Source of the DNA: Candidatus Sabulitectum silens
GTDB lineage: Bacteria; Fermentibacterota; Fermentibacteria; Fermentibacterales; JCC-6
Length of the DNA stretch: 64,000 bases
Reading direction: 5' to 3'
Assembly: GCA_001875255.1 (NCBI GenBank)
Contig: MJAN01000005.1
Span: 1-64,000 of the forward strand
Both the position numbers and the translations under genes were made by a program. Positions 9,701 through 20,626 of this stretch are shown in pieces. The notes beneath the pieces were generated by a model. That model saw nothing but the letters and a program-made list of their open reading frames with translations, searched no databases and was not told the origin of the DNA. The first letter of the stretch is position 1, and every line of letters starts with the position of its first letter.

Positions 9701-10614
9701 ATGAAATTACTGGCAGCTGTTCTGTCCGTGCTGGCTTTTTCGGCCTTCGCGGGGGGGCTTCCTTTCGCCCACTTCGGGCTGCTGGATACACCCTCGGCAA
9801 ACCTTCTAAGACACACCGAAATTGCCATCGGAGTGGGCGGCACCGGCTACTCAACCGAAGACTCAACGGGATCCTCAAACATGGATGTCGCGGTTGCAGG
9901 TTACATGGAAGTCGGTCTTTTCGGCAGGGGCCAGATTGGCGGTACATACCTTGGCGCGGCGGGCTTTCCGGAACCGCCCGGGGCCTTGTCTTAAGGGAAA
10001 CCATAAACAGACCCGGTATCTCCGTTGGCGTCGAGAACCTCATAGGAGAGGAAAACTACGAATTCTATCGCCACGACAACGACAGCCTTTACAACTATCC
10101 CAATGCCCAGAACTTCAGTATCTACGGAGTTATCACCAAGGATTTCAGCTACTTCATCTCCCTGCCCATCTGCCTCAACATAGGCTTTGGTACCGGCAGG
10201 TTCCAGCAGTCCGATGAAGCGGTGGACGGCTTTGAGAACCCTTTACCGGGTGTTTTCGGTAGCATTCTGGCTCATCCTTCAATGGATTCGGAAATAATGG
10301 TGGAGTGGGACGGCCGCGATCTGAACGTAGGCGGACTGTACCGGCTGAACAGGAACTTCACTGTAATGGCTGCGGCTTCAGAACTCGAGCACCTTTTCGT
10401 TTCCAGCGATTCCGGGTCTTCCACACAGGATGTTATGCAGAGCGCAAAGTTCACGATTGGCCTCCAGGCAACAATAGGACCATTCCTCAACCGCACGGAA
10501 CTCGACCCTTATCAGAGGCTCCGATACACCGACGACGATGAAGCCCTGCAGGCACTTGAGGAGATACGCGCGGCCCGGGAGGAGATCAGAGAGCTGGAAG
10601 ATTCCATTCGCTGA
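9701..10614 (+). CDS. predicted outer-membrane protein (frameshifted)
   Basis: A signal peptide of about 17 residues (MKLLAAVLSVLAFSAFA) precedes a Gly/aromatic-rich, beta-strand-rich region beginning LPFAHFGLLDTPSANLL, as in outer-membrane barrels and exported porin-like proteins. One frame change occurs near 9985. The final 25 residues form a short charged coiled coil (EEIRAAREEIRELE). An AGGAAGA site precedes the ATG at 9701. It is divergent from the HhH-barrel gene. I cannot name the family. Confidence 0.55.
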
Positions 10615-10704
10615 ATTTCCGTTGACAGAAGCACCATTCTCTGCAATCTTAGACGATTGGAGAATAAAGACATATCCTATCATTAAATAACGGAAAGCGA
10701 AATA

Positions 10705-12179
10705 ATGGCACGCCTGGGAACCATCGACTGCGAAAGAATCATGAAGCGTACCAGGCTGAGCACCCTGGCGGCAAAAGTTCTGAGGGAAAGGTTTCCCGAT
10801 GCACCGGATCCGGTGAAGATCTGGCTTCCTTCAAAACCCCGGTGGGAAAGGCTCCTCCCCGACCTCGACATATTCCGCAGTGAACTCGAGGGGGTAAAGA
10901 AGCGCGGTGGCAAGATAGTGCTCTACGGCCACGACGACATGGACGGCGTTACCGGCATATTCATAGGCCTGCGTGTGCTAAGGAACGAGAATTTCCATGT
11001 GGTTCCGATCATTCCCAGAAGGGACATCGAAACCTACGGCATAAGGCCCGGGAGGCTTCAGGGGCTCCTGGAGCCGGAGGACCTTCTTCTTACGGTGGAT
11101 TACGGCTGCAGTGCAGTTGAAGGGGTTAAATGGGCCCGTGACCACGGTGCCAGGGTGGTGATCACCGACCACCACACGCTAAATCCGCCCCTTCCCGAGC
11201 TAACGCCATGGTGGATCCCCAGATAACCGGGGGAGCCGCGGCGGACCTGGCCGGCTGCGGAGTTCTCTACGGGGCCCTGGTACACCTCTTCCCCAGGTGG
11301 GAAAAGGATGCTCAGCTGCTTGCGGCGGTTGCTCTTGGAACTGTCAGCGACAGGGTTCCTTTCACCGAATGGAACAGATATCTGCTTCACTGCTTCTCCT
11401 CAATAAAGGAATCAAGGCTCACCGAGGGTTTGAAGCTCCTCATGGAGAAGTGGCCCTGCAGAAAGCACGCCTGGACAGGGGCCATGGTAAGACAGAGGAT
11501 AACCAGTACCATAGGAAAAGGCGACCACAGCGGCATTGCGTCCATGATAGACTTCATGTCCAGCTACGATGCCACATGGTGCGAGAAGTTCTGGGAAGAG
11601 ATGAAGACCAACAGCGAAGAACGGGGGAAGGCACTCAGCGACATCGTCACCTCGGCCATACAGAAGAAGGATTCAGAAGCTGATGCCCTGGGAATGGTCC
11701 TCATCTTCCTGGAAGACATACCACCCGCCATGGGCGGAACCCTTGCCAGCAGGCTTTGCAAGATCTACCGCCGGGGAACCATCGTTGTTACCAGAAGGGA
11801 AGACGGCAAGCTCATCGGGGATACCCGCTCCATAGGGGACTGGAACATGGCCGGTTTCCTTGTCAGTATGCGGAATGTTTTCTCCAGCGCCGGCGGACAT
11901 TACCGGGCGGCGGGATTCAGCTACGAGGGCACCGACTGGGAGTATCTCAGGAATCTCCTCATCACCCACATGACCGAATATCCCACCCAGCCCGTTCCCG
12001 AACCACACATCGACCTGTATCTTGATGAACTCCCGGATCCTGCTCAGTTCACCTGCCTGGCCCCCTTCGGCCCGGGCTTCCTTCCTGTGGCTGTGAAGGT
12101 GGGTTCCATGCGGTATCTGCTGCAGCTGAACAACAACTGCCAGGCAAACTGGTGCATAACCGAGGACAGCGGAGAATAG
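10705..12179 (+). CDS. DHH/DHHA1 phosphoesterase, RecJ-like (frameshifted)
   Basis: A single-strand nucleic-acid exonuclease or phosphodiesterase of the DHH superfamily. Visible motifs are GHDDMDGVT (motif I), DYGC (motif II), VITDHHTL (the DHH motif), then a C-terminal DHHA1 substrate-binding region ending SAGGHYRAAGF. One frame change at about 11203, where GAGGCT appears to have lost a G, splits it into two frames. About 490 residues overall, shorter than canonical RecJ, so RecJ-like rather than recJ. It precedes the epimerase gene by two bases. Confidence 0.8.
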
Positions 12180-12181
12180 AA

Positions 12182-13135
12182 GTGAGTCATTATCTGATCA
12201 CCGGCTGCGCCGGATTCATCGGCAGCAGCCTGACGGATGCGCTGCTGGCCCGGGGAATGAAGGTTACCGGAGTTGACGCCTTCAGGGACTACTACGACAC
12301 CTCCCTGAAAAGAAGAAATGTATCCTCCGCCCAGAACAGTGATCTTTTTACCCTTGCTGAGGAGGACCTCTCCGGAGATACGGCTTTCCTTGACCGGTTC
12401 ATAGACCCCGGGGAACAGCTGGTAATTTATCACCTGGCAGCCCAGGCCGGTGTGAGAAAATCCTGGGGCTCCGACTTCACCGTGTACACCCGGGACAACA
12501 TCGAGGCAACCCAGAACCTTCTGGAATGGGCTCTTAAAAGGGGCGGCGTGGTTAACTTCGTCTACGCCTCCTCATCATCCGTTTACGGCATCCCGGAAAA
12601 GCTCCCCATGGTGGAGGACAGAACCGTTCCCATTCCCCACTCCCCCTATGGTGTAACAAAGCTTGCAGCTGAAAACCTGGTGCGGCTCTACACCGCCAAT
12701 ATGGGCCTGCCCTCGGTCAGCCTGAGGTTCTTCACCGTATACGGCCCCCGTCAGCGGCCGGACATGGCCTTCAACAGGTTCATCACCGCAGGGCTCCGTG
12801 GCGAACCCATCGGGGTTTTCGGCACCGGAGAGCAAACAAGGGACTTCACCTATATTGCCGACATCGTCCAGGGGCTTATCCTGGCGGAAAATTCCACCGG
12901 CGGCCTTGCCATGAACCTTGGCGGAGGCAACAGGGTGACCCTTCTTCAGGCAATAGAGACCCTGTCGAACATCATGGACGATCCCCTTGAGATCTCTTTC
13001 ACCAAGGGTAAAAGGGGTGATGTCCCCGATACCTGGGCATCAACGGACCTTGCCAGGAGTGAACTCGGTTGGATGCCTGAAACACCCCTGGAAGAAGGTC
13101 TGATACGGGAGTTCCACTGGATTAAAAACCGGTAG
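12182..13135 (+). CDS. NAD-dependent nucleotide-sugar epimerase (UDP-glucuronate 4-epimerase-like)
   Basis: An extended short-chain dehydrogenase/reductase of 317 residues. The Rossmann motif is TGCAGFIGS at the N-terminus; catalytic residues are the SSS segment and Tyr/Lys in SPYGVTK. FRDYYD and VYGPRQRPDMAF are typical of UDP-glucuronate 4-epimerases and the related RmlB/GalE group. It probably makes nucleotide sugars for envelope polysaccharide. The start is GTG at 12182, two bases after the DHH gene, so the pair is an operon. The exact substrate cannot be read from sequence. Confidence 0.85.
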   Translation: MSHYLITGCAGFIGSSLTDALLARGMKVTGVDAFRDYYDTSLKRRNVSSAQNSDLFTLAEEDLSGDTAFLDRFIDPGEQLVIYHLAAQAGVRKSWGSDFTVYTRDNIEATQNLLEWALKRGGVVNFVYASSSSVYGIPEKLPMVEDRTVPIPHSPYGVTKLAAENLVRLYTANMGLPSVSLRFFTVYGPRQRPDMAFNRFITAGLRGEPIGVFGTGEQTRDFTYIADIVQGLILAENSTGGLAMNLGGGNRVTLLQAIETLSNIMDDPLEISFTKGKRGDVPDTWASTDLARSELGWMPETPLEEGLIREFHWIKNR

Positions 13136-13217
13136 ATTTGCCCCCTGCCATTCAGGTTCGTATATTTTCCTTCTTATAAATAACAGCATTCCCCGTCTTT
13201 ATGAAAGGAAGCTTCCT

Positions 13218-15885
13218 ATGCGAACCGCATTATCCATTCTCATACTGTTCCTTTTCTCCCTGCAGGCCAATGGTGAAGCCATTGTTTACACTCTCGAAAA
13301 CGGCCTTCGAGTTGTGCTCGACGAGATGCACTTCGCCCCCTCGGCGGTGGTTCTGGTTCAGTACGAAGTGGGTTCCAGGAACGAGTCAGCTGACATAGCA
13401 GGCATCAGCCACTTCACCGAGCACATGATGTTCAACGGAACACAGGACATGCCCGGGCAGATGTTCTGGCAGCTGGTTCAAAAGGAAGGCGGGGTAGCTA
13501 ACGGGGGCACCGGCGAGCACTTCACGAACTATTTCATCTACCTTCCCTCTTCCAAACTGGAGAACGCCCTGAGAATTGAGGCCGACAGAATGCACAACTG
13601 CCTCATGGACTCCGCCGCCATTGCCCAGGAGATAGGTGTGGTAACCGACGAGTGGAGGCTTTCAGTAGACTCCCCCGACGGCCAGCTTTATCAGAGGGCC
13701 CGGGGGGAGTTCTACGGCGACCACCCCCTGGGAAGACCGGTGATAGGATTCTCAGAAACCATTGCCGCCTACAACGAACAGACAGTCAGGGACTATTACG
13801 AAACATGGTACAGACCATCAAACGCGGTTCTGGTTGTGGCAGGCGACTTCCAGACCGAGGAAGCCATGGCAATGGTTGAGGAATACTTCGGTTCCATTCC
13901 CTGCCAGGGCCCCACACCGGACAATGTACCGGAGATCACCAGCCTCGACTTCCGGAAAGGGTCGACATAGAGTATCCCGCTGAGGCCGACCGTTTCATGG
14001 TATGGTTCAGGGGCTGCTCCTATGATTCTCCTGACCTTCCAGCGCTCTTCCTGCTGGCAACCCATTTCAGCGCAGGCAGACTTGGATGGCTCGAACGGGA
14101 GATGGTGAACAAGGGTCTTCTCTCGGCGGCATATGCTTCCAGCCCTGGGCAGGGATGAAAACCCTTCTCCCTGTACGGAGTCGTTCAACCGGGTATCAAC
14201 ACCGACAGTGTGATAACCCTTATAAAAGAGGAGGCATTCCGCCTCACCCGGGAACCCATTGATCCCGCCCGTCTTTCAATGCTGCAGAGCTTCCTTGTGG
14301 CAAGGGAGCTAACAAGCGTTGATACACCTGTAGCACAGGCCTACAGGCACGCCTACGATCTTTCCATGTCCGGAGAGCTGGAAGGATGGAAGCAAATACT
14401 TGAAATGGCTGCTGAACTGACCCTGAAGACCTTATGGAGACGGCCTCAAGGTACTTTACGCCGGACCGCATGATGATATCGGTGCTCCATGCCCAGGAGG
14501 GCGGATCCGGATCCCAGGGAACTTCCACGGCGGGGACCACGGAAACAAGCGTGCCGGAGATCACCGACTGGAGCGGACTGAACCTTACCGCCGATTTCCA
14601 GCTGCCTGAGTTCTCCATTTCCCGGGGTGTTGAGAGGTTCGTTCTCGACAACGGCCTTGTTCTGCTGGTCAAGGAAGACCACAGTTTCCCCAATGTGGAG
14701 ATAATGGCCGCAATACCCATGTCTTCCAGAAGGGAAGATCCCGACAGGTGCGGTCTAACCTCGATTACCACGGAACTCATGCTCAGGGGAACCGATGAGA
14801 TGGGCTATGAAGCATTCCACGAGAGGCTTGCGGTTCTGGGCAGCGGCATCTGGATCCAGACCAATAGCAACTATTCAATGGCAAACGTATACGGGCTAAG
14901 CGAGCATGCAGACACCTATTTCACCTCCCTTTCCGACCTGCTCATGCGCCCTGCCCTTGGTGAGGAGGATTTCCAAAGCGTTAAAACAAAGCTTCTCGGC
15001 AGCCTTGAGAGATACAGGGAAAGCCAGTTTTACATGGCCCGTAACGGCATCGATGAGATACTGCTGGAACCGGGTAACCAGAGGACCGCCACTATAGAGA
15101 CCGTGGGTTCCATAACAGTGGAGGACGCCCGGGAATGGTGGAGGACCACCGTCCGCCCTGAAGGCACCGTCATCTCCATAGTGGGGGACATAACGCCCGA
15201 AAGGGCACTCAGCCTCGCCAATAACTACTTCGGAGACTGGGAAAACCCCCGGGATGCCCTTCCTGAACATACTGACCTCGCCTTCAGCTCAGCACCGGGA
15301 GATACCCTTGTCATATCCATGCCCGGCAAGATACAGGTAGCCGAGTACATTGCCTGCATGGGGCCATCATACGTAACTGAAGACTACGTCCCGTTCAGGA
15401 TAATGTCTGGCATCCTCGGCGGGGGAATAGGCTCCAGGCTCGGCAAGAACGTCAGGGAAACCCAGGGTCTTGCCTATATGGTTGGAGCCTGGCTGGAGGG
15501 AGCCAGATCCGGCTCAGTCACCGGAAACAGGTTCACCGGCTTCCTCTCCACCGGCTCTCCCCTGGCAGAGAGAGCCCTCTCGGCAATGGCAGAAGAACTC
15601 AATAGGATCGCCGATGAAGGGGTGGAGGAAGAAGAGCTCCTTCTGGAACAGTCGAGGACCATTGGCCAAAACGCCATCAGCTACGACTCATACGATTCCC
15701 AGGCAAGGTACTTCGCCAACTGCGAGATCATGGGGATCCCCCTGGACAACGACCAGACCACCCTTCAGGAGATCACCCGGCTTACACCGGAATCTGTCCG
15801 GGAGGTGGCTGCAAAGTACTTCACCGAGGACTGGTTCGTGGTGGTTGCCGGGGGAGTGGACGAGAACCTCCAGCCACTGGAATAG
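13218..15885 (+). CDS. secreted tandem M16 zinc peptidase (frameshifted)
   Basis: Signal peptide (residues 1-19), then an M16 peptidase half with the inverted zinc motif HFTEHMMF and downstream Glu in EIGVVTDEWR. A second M16-like half (from about residue 470) begins RFVLDNGLVLLVKEDH but lacks HxxEH, as in two-domain M16 proteins where one half only shapes the cavity. Total about 888 residues. Frames change near 13965 and 14420, each matching one lost base. A further in-frame TGA at 14156-14158 falls where Trp is plausible. Likely degrades peptides in the periplasm or outside the cell. A terminator follows. Confidence 0.85.
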
Positions 15886-15898
15886 CTAAGGAAAGAAC

Positions 15899-15936
15899 AG
15901 GGCGGTACGGCAAAGCCTGTACCGCCCTATTTTATT
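15899..15936 (+). terminator. rho-independent terminator of the M16 peptidase gene
   Basis: A 10-bp perfect stem AGGGCGGTAC/GTACCGCCCT (15899-15908 and 15919-15928) followed by TATTTTATTTT. Located 13 bases after the stop codon. Confidence 0.92.
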
Positions 15937-15949
15937 TTACAACTATAAG

Positions 15950-15983
15950 TTACGCAATCTATTTGTCAAATTTACGGATGGCT
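15950..15983 (-). repeat. dispersed 34-bp element, copy 1
   Basis: A minus-strand copy of the 34-bp repeat (starts AGCCATCCGTAAATTTG, ends ATTGCGTAA). It contains the last seven codons and the TAG stop of the FN3 lipoprotein gene (15959-15961), encoding AIRKFDK. Beyond the core toward the M16 terminator, similarity to the other copies fades. See the finding on this family. Confidence 0.9.
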
Positions 15984-16357
15984 TCAGCTCCAACGGTAAC
16001 ACCGGCCTCGTTGGACCAGGTGGAGAAGCCTCCTTCGTTGGTAACCTTGAGGGCATAGTACCAGGTGCCGGCGGAGAGGTTCTCGTCGTAGTACTCTTTG
16101 TCGTACCTGTCGTAGAAAACCCCGAGAACCGTGGCGGAGCCGGGGTTGTTCTTTATGTCCCCCACCTGAGAGCGGTAGAGGGTGTAGCTGTAGAAGTCGT
16201 CGTCGGGAGAGGCGTTCCACCGTACCCTTGCCGTTGACGGGCCTGTGAGCAGAACGGTGATGGCAACGCCGGAGGGGCCGGGGTCGAAGGGGTTGTCGGG
16301 CCCGCAGGCTGATATCAGTACCAGAAACAGTACCGCAGTAACCGCGAGCCCTCTCAT
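15959..16357 (-). CDS. FN3-domain lipoprotein ending in the repeat element
   Basis: A 132-residue lipoprotein: signal MRGLAVTAVLFLVLISAC with the lipobox ISAC, then one fibronectin type III-like domain (VRWNASPDDDFYSYTLYRS, GTWYYALKVTNEGG, WSNEAGVTV). I start at 16357 because GGAGG lies 6 bases before that ATG; the upstream in-frame ATG overlaps this site. The last seven codons and the stop lie in the dispersed repeat, so the C-terminus AIRKFDK may be an acquired tail. It follows the next lipoprotein gene by 24 bases, and the FN3 domains of the two are related. Confidence 0.75.
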   Translation of the reverse strand: MRGLAVTAVLFLVLISACGPDNPFDPGPSGVAITVLLTGPSTARVRWNASPDDDFYSYTLYRSQVGDIKNNPGSATVLGVFYDRYDKEYYDENLSAGTWYYALKVTNEGGFSTWSNEAGVTVGAEAIRKFDK

Positions 16358-16381
16358 GACAACCTCCATATTAATCAGGTT

Positions 16382-17377
16382 CTACTCAGTGATATCGTCA
16401 TCGTCCCTGGCCTCGAGCTTGTAGTTGTCGTAGGTGTAAACGAGTATGCCAATTATCTCGCTGAAAGTGTCACCTGAAGCAGCAGGATACTGGTAGGCCT
16501 TCACCATTCCAGTACCGGAGCCGTCATCAACCAGGAACTCACCATACTGGTCAGGATCCGTGGTGGCGGTCACATCGGAAATGGAGACGAAAACTGCCTC
16601 CCATTTCTCCTGGTTGATATCAACTGTGGAAATTGACTCGGGACCGGGGATAGGATGGCCGCTCTCTACGAAGTCCACAGACTGTACGACCACCTCTGTG
16701 AGATCATAAAACTCCTGCACATACCCGGAAACGACAACACTGTCTCCCCTCTGGAAGCTATCCATTATGCCCTCGTAGCCATAAAGAAGCAGTCCTGACC
16801 ACTCCCCTCCCTGGGAATCCATGATGGAGACAAGCTCACCGGAAGAGTTGTTGTAGAGTTCACCGGAGGCGGATGTAACTATTCCTGTCACCGTTACATC
16901 GTCGCCGTTGTAGGGTGATTCGTCCTGCTGGCCCTGTATCTCGTAGCAGGAGAGGACGCCACCGCCTCCACCACCGCCGGAGGAGTCCGGTGTGGTGATG
17001 GACACCTCGTTGCTCCAGGCGGTGAGCTGGGAGGAGTCGACTGTCTGGAGGGCGTAGTAGTAGGGGGTGTTCCAGGCGAGGTTGGCGTCGGTGTGGGTGA
17101 GTGTGGCTATATCGGTGAAGGTGCCCACCAGTGTTGCTGAAGAGGGGCTGGCGGCTATGCCGGAGGTCAGGGAGCGGTAGAGGTTGTATGAGGCGAAATC
17201 GGTGTCGGGGCACTGTGTCCAGGTGAGTGTGGCGGTGTTCTGACTGACAGCGGCTGAAAGTGTGGAGGCCGTTGGGTTGGTTCCGCCCCCCTGGGGGTTG
17301 TCCTCGTCGTCGCCGCAGGCGAAGACAAGGAGGAAAGCCATGAGAACGGCGGTGGCCGCCGTGATGCGAAGGGTCAC
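16382..17377 (-). CDS. lipoprotein with FN3 and OB-fold domains
   Basis: A 331-residue lipoprotein: signal ending LLVFAC, an Asn/Gly/Thr-rich spacer, and an FN3 domain similar to that of the downstream lipoprotein (CPDTDFASYNLYRS, TPYYYALQTVDS, WSNEVSITT). A run of seven glycines follows, then a C-terminal OB-fold-like domain (EIQGQQDESPYNGDDVTVTGIVTS, DSVVVSGYVQEF, VDDGSGTG) resembling those in YhcR/ExeM-type surface nucleases and DUF5689 proteins. No nuclease domain is present, so binding rather than catalysis is likely. The start is GTG with GAGGAG upstream. First gene of a two-gene unit. Confidence 0.75.
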   Translation of the reverse strand: MTLRITAATAVLMAFLLVFACGDDEDNPQGGGTNPTASTLSAAVSQNTATLTWTQCPDTDFASYNLYRSLTSGIAASPSSATLVGTFTDIATLTHTDANLAWNTPYYYALQTVDSSQLTAWSNEVSITTPDSSGGGGGGGVLSCYEIQGQQDESPYNGDDVTVTGIVTSASGELYNNSSGELVSIMDSQGGEWSGLLLYGYEGIMDSFQRGDSVVVSGYVQEFYDLTEVVVQSVDFVESGHPIPGPESISTVDINQEKWEAVFVSISDVTATTDPDQYGEFLVDDGSGTGMVKAYQYPAASGDTFSEIIGILVYTYDNYKLEARDDDDITE

Positions 17378-17488
17378 TTCTATCTCCTCTCGGTTTTTCG
17401 GTTCTGCCTGTGTAACATAATTCAGTGAATCTCGTTCCCGTAACCGTTAATTATAATCGGGGATCATTCCTGAAGGAACGGAGAAAAT

Positions 17489-19539
17489 ATGCTCGCTGTT
17501 GTTTTGCTGATGCTGCTGCCCCCGCCCCGGCGGAGATACCCCATGAGATAACCTTTCACGGCCATACAAGGGTCGACGACTTCTACTGGCTGAGGAACAT
17601 CGAAGACCCGGCGGTAACTGATTACCTCCTGGCGGAGAACACATACACCGACTCCATCATGGCCAGGTCCCGGGAACTGATGGATACCATTCTTGAGGAG
17701 CTGATCGAAAGGATACCTGAGGACGAGTCTTCGGTGCCATACTACAGGAACGGCTGGTGGTACTGGTACGAATACCCCCCCGGGGCCGACTACGCAGTGA
17801 ACATGAGAAGGACCCACCCGGACGGTGAGCCCCTGGTGCTCCTCGACGAGAACAGTTACGGTGATCTTTACGGGTACTTCGACGTCGGGATGATCTCCGT
17901 GAGCCCGGACAACCGCACACTGGCCTGGGCCTACGACACCACCGGAGGCCACTGGTACACCCTGGTCTTCCAGGATATCCATACAGGGGACACACTGGAC
18001 GTCATAAACAATGCATCCGGGGACCTGGCCTGGGCGGCGGACTCCCGGATGGTGTTCTACGGCCTGAACGACAAGACTGGAAGGACCGAACGGATCATGC
18101 GCAGGACCATAGCCTGCGACGACGAGATAACCCTTTCACCGAGGAGGACCCCACCTTCTGGCCCTGGGTGGAGAACTCCACCGACGGCAAGTGGGTGCTG
18201 CTGGGCACCGCCAGCTCACTTGAATCCGAGTACCGCATACTGCCCTCGGCCACCCCACGGGATTCCATGGTCCTGGTGCATCCCCGTACCGAGGGCTTGA
18301 ATACTACATCTACCCCTCGGATTCCACCCTTTTCATTCAGACCAACCTCCCCGGAGAGAACTACGCGGTGATGCGGGCCCCGGCCTCTTCCCCGGGAATT
18401 GACAGCTGGACCACTGTGATACCCCACGACGAAGGGACCCTGATAGAGGAACTCGACGTGTTCAACGATTTCCTGGCGGTCTCCCTTCGCAGCGGCGGTC
18501 TCAGAAGGCTCTACCTTGCCGACAGAGAGACCGGCGGGGGCCGTTACGCCGACCTGGGCGGGGAACCCGCCACATTCTACACCTCGGCAAACTACTCAGC
18601 GGATGCGGATTCCATCAGACTTTTTTACACCTCACTCACAACGCCGTGGTCCATGATCTCCTACCATGTAGAGGACGATTCCGTGAAGACCCTGAAGACC
18701 ACATTCGCCGGGGAAGGCTATGACCCTGACCTCTACACCGCCGAGAGGATAATGGTGCCCGCCGGGGACGGTGCCCTCGTTCCGGTGGGAATGGTATACA
18801 GGACCGACCTCTACAGCCCCGGGGAGAACCCGCTGCTGCTCTACGGATACGGGGCCTACGGCATGAGCCTGGACCCTATGTTCAGCGCCGGTCTCCTCTC
18901 CCTTCTGGACAGGGGCTTCATATACGCCGACGCCATGTGCGGGGGGGAAGCGAAATGGGCCGGAGCTGGTATCACCGGGGCAGGACACTAAACAAGATGA
19001 ACTCCTTCACCGACTTCATAGCCTGCGCCGAATACATGGCAGACCAGGGATACTGCGACGCTGAGAGGATATTCGCCATGGGAGAGAGCGCCGGCGGTCT
19101 CCTTATGGGTGCGGTTACCAACATGAGGCCGGACCTGTGGCGGGGAGTGGTCGCAGGTGTTCCCTTCGTGGACGCCCTTACCACCATGCTTGACCCCACC
19201 ATACCCCTTACCACCAACGAGTACGACGAATGGGGCAACCCCGGTGAAGACCCCGAGGCATACCGGTACATCCTCTCCTACTCACCGGTGGACAATCTTC
19301 ACGAAACTGAGTATCCCGCCATGTACGTCTTCACCGGGGTGAACGACTCCCAGGTGGGCTACTGGGAGCCGGCGAAGTGGGTGGCGGGAATACGCAGGGT
19401 AAACACCGGTGATTCTCCCGTTCTTCTCAGGGTTAACATGGGCTCGGGCCACGGAGGCAACTCGGGAAGGTACGGCTGGCTGGCGGACACCGCGGAAAAG
19501 TACGCCTTCATACTGGAACAGGCGGGTATCAGGGAGTAG
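17489..19539 (+). CDS. secreted prolyl oligopeptidase family (S9A), oligopeptidase B-like (frameshifted)
   Basis: The ATG at 17489 opens a hydrophobic signal (MLAVVLLMLL). A C run near 17520 then shifts the frame into the family start (HGHTRVDDFYWLRN). The beta-propeller half is followed by an alpha/beta hydrolase with GYGAYG, HVRGGSEMGR, nucleophile Ser in GESAGG, Asp in GVNDSQVGYWEPAKW and His in GSGHGG. Frames change near 17520, 18130, 18290 and 18955, always by one missing base. About 690 residues. An exported peptide-cleaving enzyme that may work with the neighbouring M16 peptidase. Its end overlaps the convergent GGDEF gene by 11 bases. Confidence 0.85.
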
Positions 19540-20496
19540 GCTTCCTGTACTTACAGGTGCAGTTCCTTCCCGAGGACTTCGCCTGGTACATGGCGTTGTC
19601 GGCCTTTTTCAGAAGCGTACCGGTTTCGTCCCCTGCTTCTGCCTGGGCGATACCCAGTGAGATGGTAACCGGCGGCAGGACCCTGCCGTCGGTTGTTATC
19701 ACCTTTGTTTCGCTTATTGTCTTCCTGACCCTTTCCGCCACGATCCAGGCGAATTCCATTGGAACACCGGCCAGCAGTATTATGAACTCCTCCCCGCCGT
19801 ACCTGGCGCAGAGGTCCGTCGGGCGCAGGCTGTCCACCGCCATCCTGGCCACGGCGGAAAGGACGTCGTCGCCGGCGTCGTGCCCGTAGCGGTCATTGTA
19901 TTTCTTGAAGTAGTCCACATCGAAGAGTATCACACTCAGAGGCAGGTCGCTGAGTGTGTGCCGGGCCAGGAGCCTTGGAAGCTGAACCTCCACCCAGCGG
20001 CGGTTCTTCAGGCCGGTGAGGACATCAAGCATGGCGTCTTTCTCGAACCGCCGGCGCATTCTGATGTTCTCGGTAATGGTATCGTCGCTGGCCCTCATCC
20101 TGTCCGCCAGGAGCAGGAGCATGTTGCAGGCAAAGGCGTGGGAGGCGGAAATGAGCCCCCAGAACGAGGCCTCGTCCACCTCCAGTATCCTGGATGGCTC
20201 CTTTGCCACCACGAAGGCCGATGCCGGGCTGTCATCGATCACCGAGAGTTCGCCAACGGTTTCACCAATGTTCAGCACCGCCACGGGATCGCTCTCGGGG
20301 CTGTCGAGGTGCACCGTGAGCGCACCCTCAAGTATGATGTAGAGTTTCTGGTTGCTCTGGCCGGCCTGATAAGTGTTTCCCCCTTATCCATTTCGATAAC
20401 TGGACACTCGCGGAAAACCTCCATGGCCTGGTCACCGGAAACCCTTCTGAGGATGAAAAGATCCTTTATATCGTTTATGGTAAGCGAGTTGTTCAT
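19529..20496 (-). CDS. cNMP-binding-domain diguanylate cyclase (frameshifted)
   Basis: An N-terminal cyclic-nucleotide-binding-like beta-roll (residues about 10-120, with GETVGELSVIDDSPA typical of the CAP family) is followed by a GGDEF domain. DVDYFKKYNDRYGHDAGD holds the metal Asp, GGEEF is the active signature, and RPTD five residues before it is an intact inhibitory I-site. It should therefore make c-di-GMP and be product-inhibited. One frame change near 20370 lies inside the cNMP domain. GGAGGGG precedes the ATG. No c-di-GMP phosphodiesterase is nearby. Confidence 0.85.
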
Positions 20497-20626
20497 TGCC
20501 CCTCCAGAAAATGCATTTGTACGAACTCTTTGGAATATTGAAGACTACCGCTCAAAAAACCAGTTCTCCACTTTCTTTTCCGCGGGAAATAGAATATTTT
20601 GCCCGTATCAACCGGAGGTGTATTTA

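Noticed and set aside
14156-14158. TGA reassigned to tryptophan or selenocysteine
   Set aside because: TGA is the stop in many overlapping ATGA/GTGA gene junctions here, and no SECIS-like structure was seen.
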